Shown here: positions 9,394-19,010 of the stretch, piece by piece
Position numbering within the stretch: position 1 is the stretch's first letter
Layout of the letters: the number at the start of each line of letters is the position of its first letter
Notes under the pieces: generated by a model
Databases searched by the model: none
Seen by the model: only the letters and a program-made list of their open reading frames with translations
Told to the model about the DNA's origin: nothing
Program-made: the position numbers and the translations under genes
DNA from: Zobellia amurskyensis
GTDB lineage: Bacteria > Bacteroidota > Bacteroidia > Flavobacteriales > Flavobacteriaceae
Direction of reading: 5' to 3'
Assembly (NCBI RefSeq): GCF_009725985.1
Contig: NZ_RCNR01000027.1
Span: 1-64,000 of the forward strand
DNA length: 64,000 bases

Positions 9394-10572
9394 TTAAGTT
9401 TTTCTACAAATTATGAAGATTACTCTTTCAGAAGAATTGGTAGTGAAAAATAAATAGAATTCACCTCCATCTGATATATGAAAATTCTTACGTATATCAG
9501 CAACGCTATTTGGGAAGTTTCGAGTAGTAATGTTAGCTTTTTTTATAGAACTTCTTTTAATTTCTTTCTTATTGTAAGGAAGTGTCTTTTCTATTCTAAA
9601 CCTTCTTCCAGGGAAATCAATCAGGCTATCAGAGGTGTATAAATGGGTGTTGATATTGAGCTTTTTTAATTGATGTTCTTGTCCTACCGTTTTAAAGGCT
9701 CCAGATTTTAGAACTGCCGCATTGGGCTCATAGAGGTAGGTAAGCGGTTCGGAGAATTCAGAAACGGCATTTTTTTCAGATTTTAGATCAAAATTGAATG
9801 TTTGGTCTTGTTTTGGTGTTTTGTTTATTGTTTTAATAGCGATACTTCCGTTGTAATCTCTTTGTAAAATATATAGCACTTCTTTCACGTCATTATTTAT
9901 GGCCACAACATGAATTTCCTTTATATATTTTAACTCATTTATTCCAGCGGTAATATCCAAAAGCGGAGCCGTTTTTATGAGTATATTTTTAGATTTAGAA
10001 AAAAGAAGGTCCAGATTCTCAACCACATTTGGTAAGCAATCTGATAAGAAAAAAACACGTTGTTTTAAATCGTCTCGTCTGGAAGGGTCAATATAAATCC
10101 AATCAAATTCCGATCTGGAATTTTTGATGAAATCTAGTCCGTTTTCTGCATGTGTTTTTACATTGGTGACGTCTAAGATTTGGAAATTATGTGTTGCGAT
10201 TTCAGATAGATTCTCATCTAATTCGCAGTGGTGAACTTCCTCTGTTTTATGGCTGAAAAAGTAACTGTCTATTCCTAGTCCTCCGGTAACATCCACAAGC
10301 GATTTTCCACTCACTAAATCGGCTTTATATTGGGCAGTGATTTCCGAAGATGTTTGCTCTATATTTAGCTTATTGGGATAGTAGATATTGGTAGCTGAAA
10401 ACCAAGTTGGTAATTTCTTTTCACACTTTTTTCTAGCTTCTAACTGTTCTGCTAGTTCACGATTGGAAATCTCTTCAAAAATAGGTTTTTTTAGCAATAC
10501 TGACATGATGTCAGTATTTAAATTTTTGTGTATAAATTTCTGTACACCAGTATGTAATATATTTTTATTCAA
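9394..10572 (-). CDS. Class I SAM-dependent methyltransferase with THUMP-like C-terminal domain
   Basis: 392 aa. The central Rossmann methyltransferase core has motif I LVDVTGGLGIDSYFF (about residues 92-106), then CELDENL, and motif IV DWIYIDPSRR. The DPSRR form is typical of this Bacteroidota family of THUMP-like methyltransferases related to RNA methyltransferases. The C-terminal part matches the THUMP-like region of the family. The substrate is unknown, probably an RNA base. The start at 10572 is TTG. The next Met (10506, MSVLLKKP) would remove an N-terminal helical segment normally kept in relatives, so I keep TTG. It begins 7 bases after the AI-2E gene and is the last gene of a DUF4159-permease-methyltransferase operon. 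Confidence 0.85.
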   Translation of the reverse strand: MNKNILHTGVQKFIHKNLNTDIMSVLLKKPIFEEISNRELAEQLEARKKCEKKLPTWFSATNIYYPNKLNIEQTSSEITAQYKADLVSGKSLVDVTGGLGIDSYFFSHKTEEVHHCELDENLSEIATHNFQILDVTNVKTHAENGLDFIKNSRSEFDWIYIDPSRRDDLKQRVFFLSDCLPNVVENLDLLFSKSKNILIKTAPLLDITAGINELKYIKEIHVVAINNDVKEVLYILQRDYNGSIAIKTINKTPKQDQTFNFDLKSEKNAVSEFSEPLTYLYEPNAAVLKSGAFKTVGQEHQLKKLNINTHLYTSDSLIDFPGRRFRIEKTLPYNKKEIKRSSIKKANITTRNFPNSVADIRKNFHISDGGEFYLFFTTNSSERVIFIICRKT

Positions 10573-10579
10573 ACTAAAA

Positions 10580-11680
10580 CTATAAACTTTTTGTGAGTGA
10601 TTTGACTAGCTTGTTTTCGGATAAAAATTCTTTTAAAATTACCTTTATAGCGGTGTAACCGGGTACTGCCACTATCATTCCTACCACTCCAAAGAGCAAT
10701 CCAGCAATAATGATAATCAAGAAAATTTCCAGCGGATGCGACTTTACACTGTTTGAAAAAATGAGGGGTTGCGAGAAGAAATTATCTACTAGTTGGCCAA
10801 TCAATAATCCAATTAAAACATACCCTGCTTTCGGCAGGATTACGGTGCTAAAATCCATGCCCAAATTACTCGTCATTGTGAGTACAACCATGATGACTCC
10901 GCCAATGATAGGACCCACATATGGAATGATATTGAAGAGGGCGCATAGGAAGGCAATTACAATGGCATTTTCTATGTCTAAAATTAGCAATGTTATGGTG
11001 TAAATCACGAACAAAATAAAAATTTGTAACAACAGACCTACGAAATATCTCGATAAAAGATTATTTATTTTATCAATGGAGTTTACCGTTTTTCCTTCAT
11101 TATTTTCGTTTACAAAAGCTAGTATACCACTTTGGAAAAGATTACTGTCTTTCAAAAAGAAAAAGGAGATAAACAATACAGAAAACAAGCCTATACTAGC
11201 TGTACTCAGAACGTCCAAAAATGAATTAAGAAAATTGGGTATAAAACCAACATTCAGACTATCTACAATGGTCTTTTCAAAATCTGTTTCCTCTATAATT
11301 TCATCTACAACATTTGGGGCCGTGCCTATGAAGTTTACGATTTGTTGATGCAGTGAGTTTAGATTCTGTTCTAGTTGATTAATATCCAGTAGGGAGAGGT
11401 TCTTGCCTTGCTCCGTCAATAAGGGCACAAAAAGGGCTATGATGCCACCTAGTACACTGATCATTAAAGCCATTGTTATGATGACGGCCAAGGTGTTTGG
11501 CAGCTTTAATTTACGTCTTAAGAACAAGACAACGGGTCTGCCTATTAAAGCAATAACCGCAGCTATGGCTAGATAGGCAATTACGGATTGTATTTTCCAT
11601 AAAAAATATAAAAGGAGGACTATGCCGAGTATAATCCCTACTGAGCGTAGAATTCCTTGACTAATGGTTCTTGCGTTCAT
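10580..11680 (-). CDS. AI-2E family transporter (PF01594-type permease)
   Basis: A multi-pass membrane protein of about 366 aa, with roughly seven or eight hydrophobic helices. The N-terminal pair (VGIILGIVLLLYFLWKIQ, then IAYLAIAAVIALIGRPVV) and the late motif FNIIPYVGPIIGG are typical of the AI-2E/YdiK/PerM family. Members include autoinducer-2 exporters and Na+/H+ antiporters; most have no known substrate. The frame is open up to 11707 (a TTG directly after the DUF4159 stop), but the ATG at 11680 (MNARTISQG) begins the conserved part, so I prefer it. It is co-directional and nearly contiguous with its neighbours. Confidence 0.9.
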   Translation of the reverse strand: MNARTISQGILRSVGIILGIVLLLYFLWKIQSVIAYLAIAAVIALIGRPVVLFLRRKLKLPNTLAVIITMALMISVLGGIIALFVPLLTEQGKNLSLLDINQLEQNLNSLHQQIVNFIGTAPNVVDEIIEETDFEKTIVDSLNVGFIPNFLNSFLDVLSTASIGLFSVLFISFFFLKDSNLFQSGILAFVNENNEGKTVNSIDKINNLLSRYFVGLLLQIFILFVIYTITLLILDIENAIVIAFLCALFNIIPYVGPIIGGVIMVVLTMTSNLGMDFSTVILPKAGYVLIGLLIGQLVDNFFSQPLIFSNSVKSHPLEIFLIIIIAGLLFGVVGMIVAVPGYTAIKVILKEFLSENKLVKSLTKSL

Positions 11681-11707
11681 TTTTTTGGTTTGTTTGTGGA
11701 CTTTCAA

Positions 11708-12355
11708 TTAGTTTTTAAAAGCATAAAGGATGATGTTAGCTCCCATTTGTAAGGCCTGGGCTCTTATTTTCTTCGGGTCATTATGTACCGTTGGGTCTTC
11801 CCAGCCATCACCTAAATCACTCTCAGTGGTGAATAAGAGTATGAGTCTATTCTCATGAAACAGGCCTAAGGCTTGCGGTCGTTTTCCATCGTGTTCATGA
11901 ATTTTTGGTAATCCTTCGGGGAATTTATAAAACTCTTTAAAAATAGGATGGTCGTTACCTAATTCTTCCAAAGTGCTATTCGGGAAGGCTTTTTCCAGAG
12001 CTTTCTTTAGGTAGGGGGCCATTCCATAATTATCATCAATATGTAAAAACCCACCAGAAAATAGATAAGTTCTTAAATTTTGGGCTTCATTATCGGAAAA
12101 GACAACGTTGCCATGACCGGTCATATGTAAAAAAGGATATTGAAAAATTGTGCTACTGCCTACTTCTACGGTTTCCGGTTTTTCGTTTAATGAAGTGCCT
12201 GCATTTTCGTTGCAAAACTTAATAAGGTTGGGTAGTGCTGTAGGGTTCGCATACCAATCTCCGCCACCGTTATATTTTAAAATAGCAACTTCTTGCGCCT
12301 GTAATTGTCCGGTAACCATGGTTATAAGCGCCAAGTAGAATGTAAATTGTTTCAT
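11708..12355 (-). CDS. DUF4159 domain-containing exported protein
   Basis: 215 aa. A signal peptide ends in LQAQ, as is common for Bacteroidota exported proteins. The remainder matches the DUF4159 type: VAILKYNGGGDWYANPTALPNLIKF near the start, FLHMTGHGNVVFSD, then LRTYLFSGGFLHIDDNYGM and an N-terminal to C-terminal GATase-like fold. No catalytic role is known. The family often lies beside MoxR/DUF58/BatA genes, which are absent here; instead it heads a small operon with an AI-2E permease and a methyltransferase. The stop is immediately followed by the permease gene. Confidence 0.9.
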   Translation of the reverse strand: MKQFTFYLALITMVTGQLQAQEVAILKYNGGGDWYANPTALPNLIKFCNENAGTSLNEKPETVEVGSSTIFQYPFLHMTGHGNVVFSDNEAQNLRTYLFSGGFLHIDDNYGMAPYLKKALEKAFPNSTLEELGNDHPIFKEFYKFPEGLPKIHEHDGKRPQALGLFHENRLILLFTTESDLGDGWEDPTVHNDPKKIRAQALQMGANIILYAFKN

Positions 12356-12382
12356 CTGTTAGAAAACTAAATAACAATAACT

Positions 12383-12412
12383 CAAATGTATGAATTATGG
12401 TGGGGAAACGAA
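12383..12412 (-). promoter_or_regulatory. Putative promoter of the DUF4159 operon
   Basis: The minus strand reads TACATTTG (plus 12383-12390), matching TAnnTTTG. TTCG (plus 12409-12412), one mismatch from TTTG, lies 18 bases upstream of it. The predicted leader is about 20 bases. Confidence 0.45.
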
Positions 12413-12681
12413 TTGCACTTAGGTTTAATGTTTTAATTGGGCATGCAATTTTCATTTTTTTTTGATAAGAATATCTTTTGAGAAATTCTTTAGTTAAAAA
12501 GCAAATCGGTCAGTGTTGTTATAGTCGAAAAATAATCCTCAACTATAGTTTGTTATAGTATTTAGTTGATTGTCAATATTTTATAGGTCGATTAAAACTT
12601 TTTGCCGATTCTATTTTTGCGGATTAGCACATATAGGGGAATCAGGTTAGGAAACTAAAGGGGGTCCATGGCCAAGGGTGT
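12413..12681. other. Intergenic stretch with small direct and inverted repeats
   Basis: This is the rest of the 326-base gap between rsmE and the DUF4159 gene. It holds the direct repeat TTGTTATAGT at 12516-12525 and 12550-12559, and the inverted repeat TCAACTA (12539-12545)/TAGTTGA (12563-12569) around it. No ORF or RNA gene is recognisable. Confidence 0.45.
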
Positions 12682-13389
12682 TCAGCCGTTGTTTATCATA
12701 TTTACGGTGGCACAGGCCACTATTGCCGCGGTTTCTGTGCGAAGACGATATTCGCCTAAGGAAACTGGTAGAAAACCTTTTTCGTACGCTCTACTGATTT
12801 CATTTTGCGAAAAATCGCCTTCAGGGCCAATGAGTATAGTTATGTCTCTGTCTGGAGCAACTCTTCGTTTTAAATCAACTTTTTCTTCTTCCTCGCAATG
12901 TGCAATGAATAGGAGTCCGTTTTGCTCCTGTTCCATAAAGTCTTTGAAAGAAATGGCATCGTTTAGCTTAGGTAGATAAGTGCGTAAGCTTTGTTTCATG
13001 GCAGATTGAATCACCTTTTCTAAGCGCTCTTTCTTTATGATTTTTCGTTCTGATCTATCGCAAAATATAGGGGTAATCTCATTAACACCTATTTCTGTAG
13101 CTTTTTCCAAAAACCACTCCAGACGATCGTTATTTTTGGTCGGGGCCACAACTATGTGTAACCAATGTGCTTTTGCGTGTTTTTTTTGGGTGGATACAAT
13201 CTGCGCCTTGCACCTTTTTTGATCTGCCAGTAGAATTTCAGATTCAAAAATATACCCTTTCCCGTTTGTAATATGGAGTACGTCTCCTTCTTTTTTCCGC
13301 AGTACTTTAACAATATGCCTGCTCTCTTCTTGAGAGAATGTAAATTGCGTAATGCTCTTGTCTAAATCCGGGTTGTAAAATAGTTGCAT
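12682..13389 (-). CDS. rsmE: 16S rRNA (uracil1498-N3)-methyltransferase RsmE
   Basis: 235 aa, the usual RsmE length. An N-terminal PUA-like region (SRHIVKVLRKKEGDVLHITNG) is followed by a SPOUT/trefoil-knot methyltransferase domain. Key motifs are KATEIGVNEITPI (about 96-108), the SAM-binding ILIGPEGDFS (185-194) and SLGEYRLRTETAA (210-222). It methylates U1498 of 16S rRNA in the assembled small subunit. It lies 74 bases downstream of tsaD on the same strand, so the two translation-related genes may be co-transcribed. Just upstream of its ATG the minus strand reads ATACCTTTACCCC, resembling a -7 element with a very short leader. Confidence 0.96.
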   Translation of the reverse strand: MQLFYNPDLDKSITQFTFSQEESRHIVKVLRKKEGDVLHITNGKGYIFESEILLADQKRCKAQIVSTQKKHAKAHWLHIVVAPTKNNDRLEWFLEKATEIGVNEITPIFCDRSERKIIKKERLEKVIQSAMKQSLRTYLPKLNDAISFKDFMEQEQNGLLFIAHCEEEEKVDLKRRVAPDRDITILIGPEGDFSQNEISRAYEKGFLPVSLGEYRLRTETAAIVACATVNMINNG

Positions 13390-13463
13390 GGGGTAAAGGT
13401 ATAAACAATTTTGAACGATTGAAATTTACAAGGATATCCGTAATTCAAATTTCAAAGCACAAT

Positions 13464-14519
13464 TTATTTAGAAGATAGCACGTAACGTGGTTTGGCGGAA
13501 ACATCTTGTTTTACAAAATTGTGCTGTTGGTACTTGAGGTGGCCTACAATACCGATCATTGCCGCATTATCCGTGCAGTATTCAAATTTTGGAATATATG
13601 TTTTCCAACCTCTATTTTTTTCTGCAATTTTGAGAGCGTTTCTAATACCTGAATTAGCACTTACCCCGCCTCCAATAGCTATTTGCGTAATTCCGGTCTG
13701 TTCAACGGCTTTCTTAAGTTTGTCCATCAAAATAATGATGATTGTTTTTTGGATGGATGCACAAATGTCTTTCAGGTTTTCTTGAACAAAATCTGGATTT
13801 TTTGCCGTTTCTCTTTGAACAAAATATAAAATATTTGTTTTTAATCCGCTAAAACTAAAGTTTAAATCACCAACCTTTGGTTTTGGAAAAGGAAAAGCTT
13901 TTGGGTTTCCTTCTTGGGCGTATTTGTCTACCAACGGTCCACCAGGGTAGGGCAAGCCAAGAATTTTAGCACTTTTATCATAAGCTTCACCAACGGCGTC
14001 ATCAAGAGTTTCCCCTAAAATTTCCATATCAAAATAGTCTCTGACCAGTACAATCTGTGTGTGGCCGCCACTAATGGTCATGGCTAAAAAGGGGAACTCG
14101 GGCGTGCCATCTGGTTGTCCCTCAATGAAGTGGGCCAAAATATGTGCCTGCATGTGGTTTACCTCAATTAATGGCACATTAAGACCTAGTGAAAGAGACT
14201 TGGCAAAGGAGGTTCCAACAAGAAGTGAACCCATCAATCCAGGGCCACGCGTAAAAGCTATGGCAGATACTAGTTTTTTGTCGATATTTGCTTTATTCAA
14301 AGCTTGGTGTACTACCGGAACAATGTTTTGTTGGTGAGCCCGTGAGGCAAGTTCAGGTACGACACCCCCATATTCCTCGTGAATCTTTTGAGTGGCCGTT
14401 ACATTACTGAGCACTTTTTTATTGCTTAAAACAGCAGCAGAAGTGTCGTCGCAAGAAGATTCTATAGCAAGAATATAAATAGTTTCGTTTTTCACCGAGT
14501 TTGGAATAAAAGTTGACAT
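13464..14519 (-). CDS. tsaD: tRNA N6-adenosine threonylcarbamoyltransferase TsaD
   Basis: 351 aa. The ASKHA-fold TsaD/Kae1 family is clear: ILAIESSCDDTSAAV (16-30), GGVVPELASRAH (51-62), FTRGPGLMGSLLVG (89-102), the metal-binding HMQAH motif (His122, His126), SGGHTQ and a late GGVSANSGIR. It transfers the threonylcarbamoyl group to A37 of ANN-decoding tRNAs with TsaB and TsaE, and is essential in most bacteria. The ATG at 14519 gives about ten extra residues before the conserved start. It is divergent from tamB with only 57 bases between them. Confidence 0.97.
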   Translation of the reverse strand: MSTFIPNSVKNETIYILAIESSCDDTSAAVLSNKKVLSNVTATQKIHEEYGGVVPELASRAHQQNIVPVVHQALNKANIDKKLVSAIAFTRGPGLMGSLLVGTSFAKSLSLGLNVPLIEVNHMQAHILAHFIEGQPDGTPEFPFLAMTISGGHTQIVLVRDYFDMEILGETLDDAVGEAYDKSAKILGLPYPGGPLVDKYAQEGNPKAFPFPKPKVGDLNFSFSGLKTNILYFVQRETAKNPDFVQENLKDICASIQKTIIIILMDKLKKAVEQTGITQIAIGGGVSANSGIRNALKIAEKNRGWKTYIPKFEYCTDNAAMIGIVGHLKYQQHNFVKQDVSAKPRYVLSSK

Positions 14520-14521
14520 CG

Positions 14522-14549
14522 CAAAGGTAAAACATAAAGACCTATCAAA
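14522..14549 (-). promoter_or_regulatory. Putative tsaD promoter giving a leaderless or near-leaderless mRNA
   Basis: The minus strand reads TACCTTTG (plus 14522-14529), two bases before the ATG. TTTG (plus 14546-14549) lies 16 bases upstream, slightly shorter than the usual spacing. Transcription would begin at or next to the start codon. Confidence 0.45.
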
Positions 14550-14576
14550 AAACTTAGAAAAATACTGATTAGAACC

Positions 14577-17500
14577 ATGATGGTACTTGTGCTGATCTGT
14601 ATTTTGGGTACGGTCATCCTTTCTTTGCCTTTTGTTCAGACAAGTTTTGCTAAGTATGCTACGGATACCATCAATAAGGATTTTGGTACCAATATTAATA
14701 TTGATAAGCTTCGTATATCCCTAATTACGTGGGATACAAATCTAGAGGGGGTTTATATAGAGGATTATCAAAAAGACACGCTTTTCTACGTTAACAAGCT
14801 TACTACTTCCATTCTCAGTGTTCGTAATTTGAGTAAGGGGAAGCTTGAGTTTGGGGATATTAAAATTGATGAACTCGATTTTAAATTGAAAACTTATCTG
14901 GATAATAGGAATACCAATCTTGAGGTGTTTATTGATAAATTTGATGACGGAAAACCTCGTAAACCCGGTACTGCTCCTTTCTTTTTCTCGTCCTCAGATG
15001 TTGAGATTAATAACAGTACTTTTCGATTGATAGATGAGAATTTCGAAAATGAACTTTTGTTGGATTTTGAAGAACTGAATATAGGGGCTACCGGTTTTCA
15101 GATTTTGGGTCCACAAGTATCCGCTAAGATTAACTCAATGGCTTTTAATAGTCAGCGTGGCATCAACGTTGAGCAAATGGCTACTGAGTTCAAGTATACA
15201 AAACAACAAATGCGCTTTGACTCTTTGCGTATACAGACGGTAGGTTCACATTTAAAAGGGGATTTGGTATTTGATTATGAACGAAAGGACTTTGCTGATT
15301 TTCTGAACAAGGTAAATCTAACCGCGGAGTTTACGGAGTCTGTAGTAGCTTTTGACGAGATAAATTTGCTCTATGATCAATTTGGAAAAGGAAAGGAAGT
15401 AAATTTTTCATCTAAAATAAGTGGTGTTTTAAACGATTTGGATGCTAAGGAGCTTTTCTTGCAATCTGATAATACAGGAATAAGGGGCGACTTTAATTTT
15501 AAAAACCTCTTTGTACGAAAGCAGCCGTTTATCATGAGAGCCGATATGAAAAACGTAACTTCTAGTTATTATGAGTTACGTGCGTTAATGCCCAATATTT
15601 TGGGGGAATCATTGCCTTCTTCATTTCAAAAACTAGGACAGTTTACCATACGTGGTGATGCGGTTATTACCGAAAACTCCATAGATGCCAAGGTAAACCT
15701 AAATACGGCTATTGGTAGTAGTTATGCAGATCTTGAGCTTTCGGATATTAATAATATTGATAATGCTACTTACAAAGGTTTTGTTTCTCTTATAGATTTT
15801 GATCTTGGAGATTTTGCAGAAAATAAAAGGCTGGGTAAGACCACGTTGGATTTTAATGTGGAAGGAAAAGGGTTTGTTCAAGAAACTTTAAATACCGAAG
15901 TGATAGGGGAGGTGTACTCGGTAGAATTCAATAACTACGAATACAATGATCTAAAAGTTTCGGGAATTTTAAAAGAGCAATTATTTGATGGTACGCTGTT
16001 GAGTAACGATGAAAACATCAAATTTAATTTTAAGGGACTCGCTGATTTTGGTGAAAACCGCAATGATTTCAATTTTATTGCTTCGGTAGATTATGCGGAC
16101 CTTAATAAACTAAACTTTATAAAAGACAGCATTTCTATCTTTAAAGGAAATGTAAATATGGATGTTACCGGGAACACACTGGATAATCTTGTGGGTGACA
16201 TAAAATTTACGAAAACTATATTTCAGAATAAGAACGACACTTATTATTTTGAGGATTTCAAGGTGTCTTCAACATTTGAGACAGATGGCGATAGGGTCAT
16301 AGATATTAACTCTCCTGATATTATTACCGGTTATATGAAAGGGCAGTTCAAAGTGTCCGAACTTGGGCGGTTGGTTCAGAATTCCTTAGGAAGTATTTAT
16401 ACCAATTATAGACCATTTAATATTTCCGGAGGACAAACTCTTGCCTTTAACTTTAAGATTTATAACAAAATTGTAGACGTCTTTTTCCCTGAAGTGAAAT
16501 TTGACCCCAATACCTTTATAAAAGGTAATATAGTGGCAGATGAGGGTGATTTCAAGCTTACATTCAAATCGCCCAGTATAGTTGCTTTTGGTAATGAAGC
16601 TGATAACATAGATATTAAAATAGACAACAAAAACCCTTTGTTCAATACTTATATTTCGGTTAGTGATCTCTCTACCAATTATTATGATGTAAAAGATTTT
16701 AACCTGATTAATACCACTCTAAAGGATACACTCTTTTTTAGGACGGAATTTAAAGGGGGGAGCGATCTAAATGATAGTTACAACCTTAACTTTTATCACA
16801 CGTTCAATAAGGACAACAAATCGGTTATAGGCTTAAAAACCTCCGATGTAAATTTTAAAGGAAACAAATGGGTTCTTAATAAAGATGGCGACAATAAGAA
16901 CAAAGTAGTAATTAATCGTACGCTGGATAGTATTGATATTCGCGAAATTGTAATGAACAACAGTGCCCAGGAACAGATTAGGTTGAAAGGGCAACTGGCG
17001 GATTCCACTTATAAAGATTTACAACTCCAATTTAAAATTGTTTCGCTTAATAAGATAACACCTGCAATAGATAGTCTTAGGTTACAAGGAGAAGTGAATG
17101 GTACGCTTAATATTTTGCAAAAAGACAATATTTATCTGCCCTCCTCCAATTTGGCCGTAGAAGATTTTTCTATTAACGATATGCGTTTGGGAGATTTAAC
17201 CGTGGGAATAGTTGGTAATAAAGACTTAACGGAATTTGCAGTAAATTCTCAGATTACTAATGAAGGTGTTGAAAAACTTAGCGTAGTTGGGAGTATTAAC
17301 AATAAGACTGATATGCCCGATGCCAATTTGCTTGTGAGTTTGGACAAGTTTGATTTGGAACCTTTTGCGCCTTTGGGGGAAAACATCATAAGTCGTATAC
17401 GAGGCTTTGTTAGTGGTAATGCACGTATACAAGGGCCGGTAGACAACCCTGATTTTAGTGGAGTCCTTACGTTGGATAAAGCAGGTCTAGGTATTCCATA

Positions 17501-19007
17501 TCTAAATGTTGACTATAATTTTGCAGCAAATTCCAGGGTTAATCTTAGTAAACAAACGTTTGATTTTGATCAGATTAAAATTACTGATGTAGCCAAGAAT
17601 ACAAAAGCAACTTTAGATGGGACTATTAGCCATTCTTTTTTTGATAATTGGCTTCTTGATTTGAATGTGGATACCAATGGCGACCGACTTTTAATTTTAG
17701 ACACGGATTTTGAAGAAGAAGTTCTGTACTACGGCACGGGTTATTTAGATGGAAAAGGAAGAATATTTGGCCCCACAAAAGCATTGAATATTAAGGTGGA
17801 AGGAGAAACGGCTAGAGGAACCTCGTTAAAGATTCCGTTGAGTGATGTGGCTTCTATTGGTGATTATTCTTTCATCAACTTTGTGGAAAAGAATCAATTG
17901 AATCATGTGGAAGAAGAGCGCATTCTTGATGAATTTCAGGGGTTGGAACTTACTTTTGATTTAGATGTTACACCAGATGCCGAAGTAGAGATTGTTACCG
18001 ATACCAAAACCGGAAGCTCATTAAAAGGTAGTGGAGTAGGGATTTTGCTAATTCGAATCAACACCCGTGGTGCTTTTGAAATGTATGGGGATTTTGTTGT
18101 TGTAGAGGGGCAGTACAACTATAAGTTTGGAGGTGTCATCAATAAAACCTTTCAGGTAAAACCAGGGGGTACTATCGTTTGGGACCGGGAACCTTTAAAA
18201 GCAACGTTAGATCTTGAGGCGGTATATGCTTTAAATGCTAATCCGGCACCACTATTGGATAATCCAGGGTATACACGGCGTATAGCTACGGAAGTGGTCA
18301 TTAAGCTAACCGATGATCTTGAAAGTCCTGATATTGAATTTAACATAGATTTTCCGGGAACGAATTCTATTGTTCAGTCAGAATTGGAATACCGCCTTCA
18401 GGATCCCACTGTAGAGGAAAGGAACGCACTTTTTCTATTGGCACAGGGCTCATTTGTAAATGACCAGACCGGAATTGACCAACAAGCGGTAACCGGTAAT
18501 TTGCTACAGTCCGCATCAGGACTATTAAATCAGGTTTTGGGAGATAATGATAAGTTTAATTTGGGACTGTCTTATGAGCAGGGTATTTTGGATAGAAGTG
18601 CGGATTACCAAACAGAAAATAGAATCGGGGTAACGGTGTCTACCCAAATAAGTGATCGTTTACTTTTTAACGGAAAAGTAGGGGTGCCGGTTGGTGGAAC
18701 TACCGAAACGGTCGTAGCTGGTAATTTTGAGATACAGTTGTTGTTAAATGAAGAAGGGACTTTGAGTGCTAAATTTTTCAACAGAGAAAACGAAATACAG
18801 GAATACTTAGCGGATAGATTAGGGTATACCCAAGGTGTAGGTATCTCTTATGAAGTGGATTTTAACAGTTTTAGAGAGCTTTTTAGAAATTTAATGAGGA
18901 AGGAAGAGTCGAAGAAAAAAGTCCCTAAGCCGGATCAAGTTCCAAGCTCGGTAATGGGTAAGGATAGTTTATTAAAATTTTACCCAAAAGATAAACGGTT
19001 AAAGTAA
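14577..19007 (+). CDS. tamB: Translocation/assembly module TamB (DUF490) family protein
   Basis: 1476 aa. It has an N-terminal membrane anchor (VLVLICILGTVILSLPFV), then a very long beta-rich repetitive region typical of AsmA/TamB bridge proteins. The conserved C-terminal TamB domain (about 1100-1450) shows GYLDGKGRIFGPTKALNI, GAFEMYGDFVVVEGQYNYKFGGVINKTF, and ISDRLLFNGKVGV. TamB-type proteins span the periplasm and serve outer-membrane protein insertion and phospholipid transport. No TamA is adjacent. The start is uncertain: the frame is open for 13 codons before the ATG and encodes a Lys/Arg-rich stretch that would suit the cytoplasmic end of the anchor, but it holds no ATG. Confidence 0.93.
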   Translation: MMVLVLICILGTVILSLPFVQTSFAKYATDTINKDFGTNINIDKLRISLITWDTNLEGVYIEDYQKDTLFYVNKLTTSILSVRNLSKGKLEFGDIKIDELDFKLKTYLDNRNTNLEVFIDKFDDGKPRKPGTAPFFFSSSDVEINNSTFRLIDENFENELLLDFEELNIGATGFQILGPQVSAKINSMAFNSQRGINVEQMATEFKYTKQQMRFDSLRIQTVGSHLKGDLVFDYERKDFADFLNKVNLTAEFTESVVAFDEINLLYDQFGKGKEVNFSSKISGVLNDLDAKELFLQSDNTGIRGDFNFKNLFVRKQPFIMRADMKNVTSSYYELRALMPNILGESLPSSFQKLGQFTIRGDAVITENSIDAKVNLNTAIGSSYADLELSDINNIDNATYKGFVSLIDFDLGDFAENKRLGKTTLDFNVEGKGFVQETLNTEVIGEVYSVEFNNYEYNDLKVSGILKEQLFDGTLLSNDENIKFNFKGLADFGENRNDFNFIASVDYADLNKLNFIKDSISIFKGNVNMDVTGNTLDNLVGDIKFTKTIFQNKNDTYYFEDFKVSSTFETDGDRVIDINSPDIITGYMKGQFKVSELGRLVQNSLGSIYTNYRPFNISGGQTLAFNFKIYNKIVDVFFPEVKFDPNTFIKGNIVADEGDFKLTFKSPSIVAFGNEADNIDIKIDNKNPLFNTYISVSDLSTNYYDVKDFNLINTTLKDTLFFRTEFKGGSDLNDSYNLNFYHTFNKDNKSVIGLKTSDVNFKGNKWVLNKDGDNKNKVVINRTLDSIDIREIVMNNSAQEQIRLKGQLADSTYKDLQLQFKIVSLNKITPAIDSLRLQGEVNGTLNILQKDNIYLPSSNLAVEDFSINDMRLGDLTVGIVGNKDLTEFAVNSQITNEGVEKLSVVGSINNKTDMPDANLLVSLDKFDLEPFAPLGENIISRIRGFVSGNARIQGPVDNPDFSGVLTLDKAGLGIPYLNVDYNFAANSRVNLSKQTFDFDQIKITDVAKNTKATLDGTISHSFFDNWLLDLNVDTNGDRLLILDTDFEEEVLYYGTGYLDGKGRIFGPTKALNIKVEGETARGTSLKIPLSDVASIGDYSFINFVEKNQLNHVEEERILDEFQGLELTFDLDVTPDAEVEIVTDTKTGSSLKGSGVGILLIRINTRGAFEMYGDFVVVEGQYNYKFGGVINKTFQVKPGGTIVWDREPLKATLDLEAVYALNANPAPLLDNPGYTRRIATEVVIKLTDDLESPDIEFNIDFPGTNSIVQSELEYRLQDPTVEERNALFLLAQGSFVNDQTGIDQQAVTGNLLQSASGLLNQVLGDNDKFNLGLSYEQGILDRSADYQTENRIGVTVSTQISDRLLFNGKVGVPVGGTTETVVAGNFEIQLLLNEEGTLSAKFFNRENEIQEYLADRLGYTQGVGISYEVDFNSFRELFRNLMRKEESKKKVPKPDQVPSSVMGKDSLLKFYPKDKRLK

Positions 19008-19010
19008 AAC

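Noticed and set aside
12668-12979. Plus-strand ORF opposite rsmE
   Set aside because: It is antisense to a well-supported gene and has no recognisable motif.
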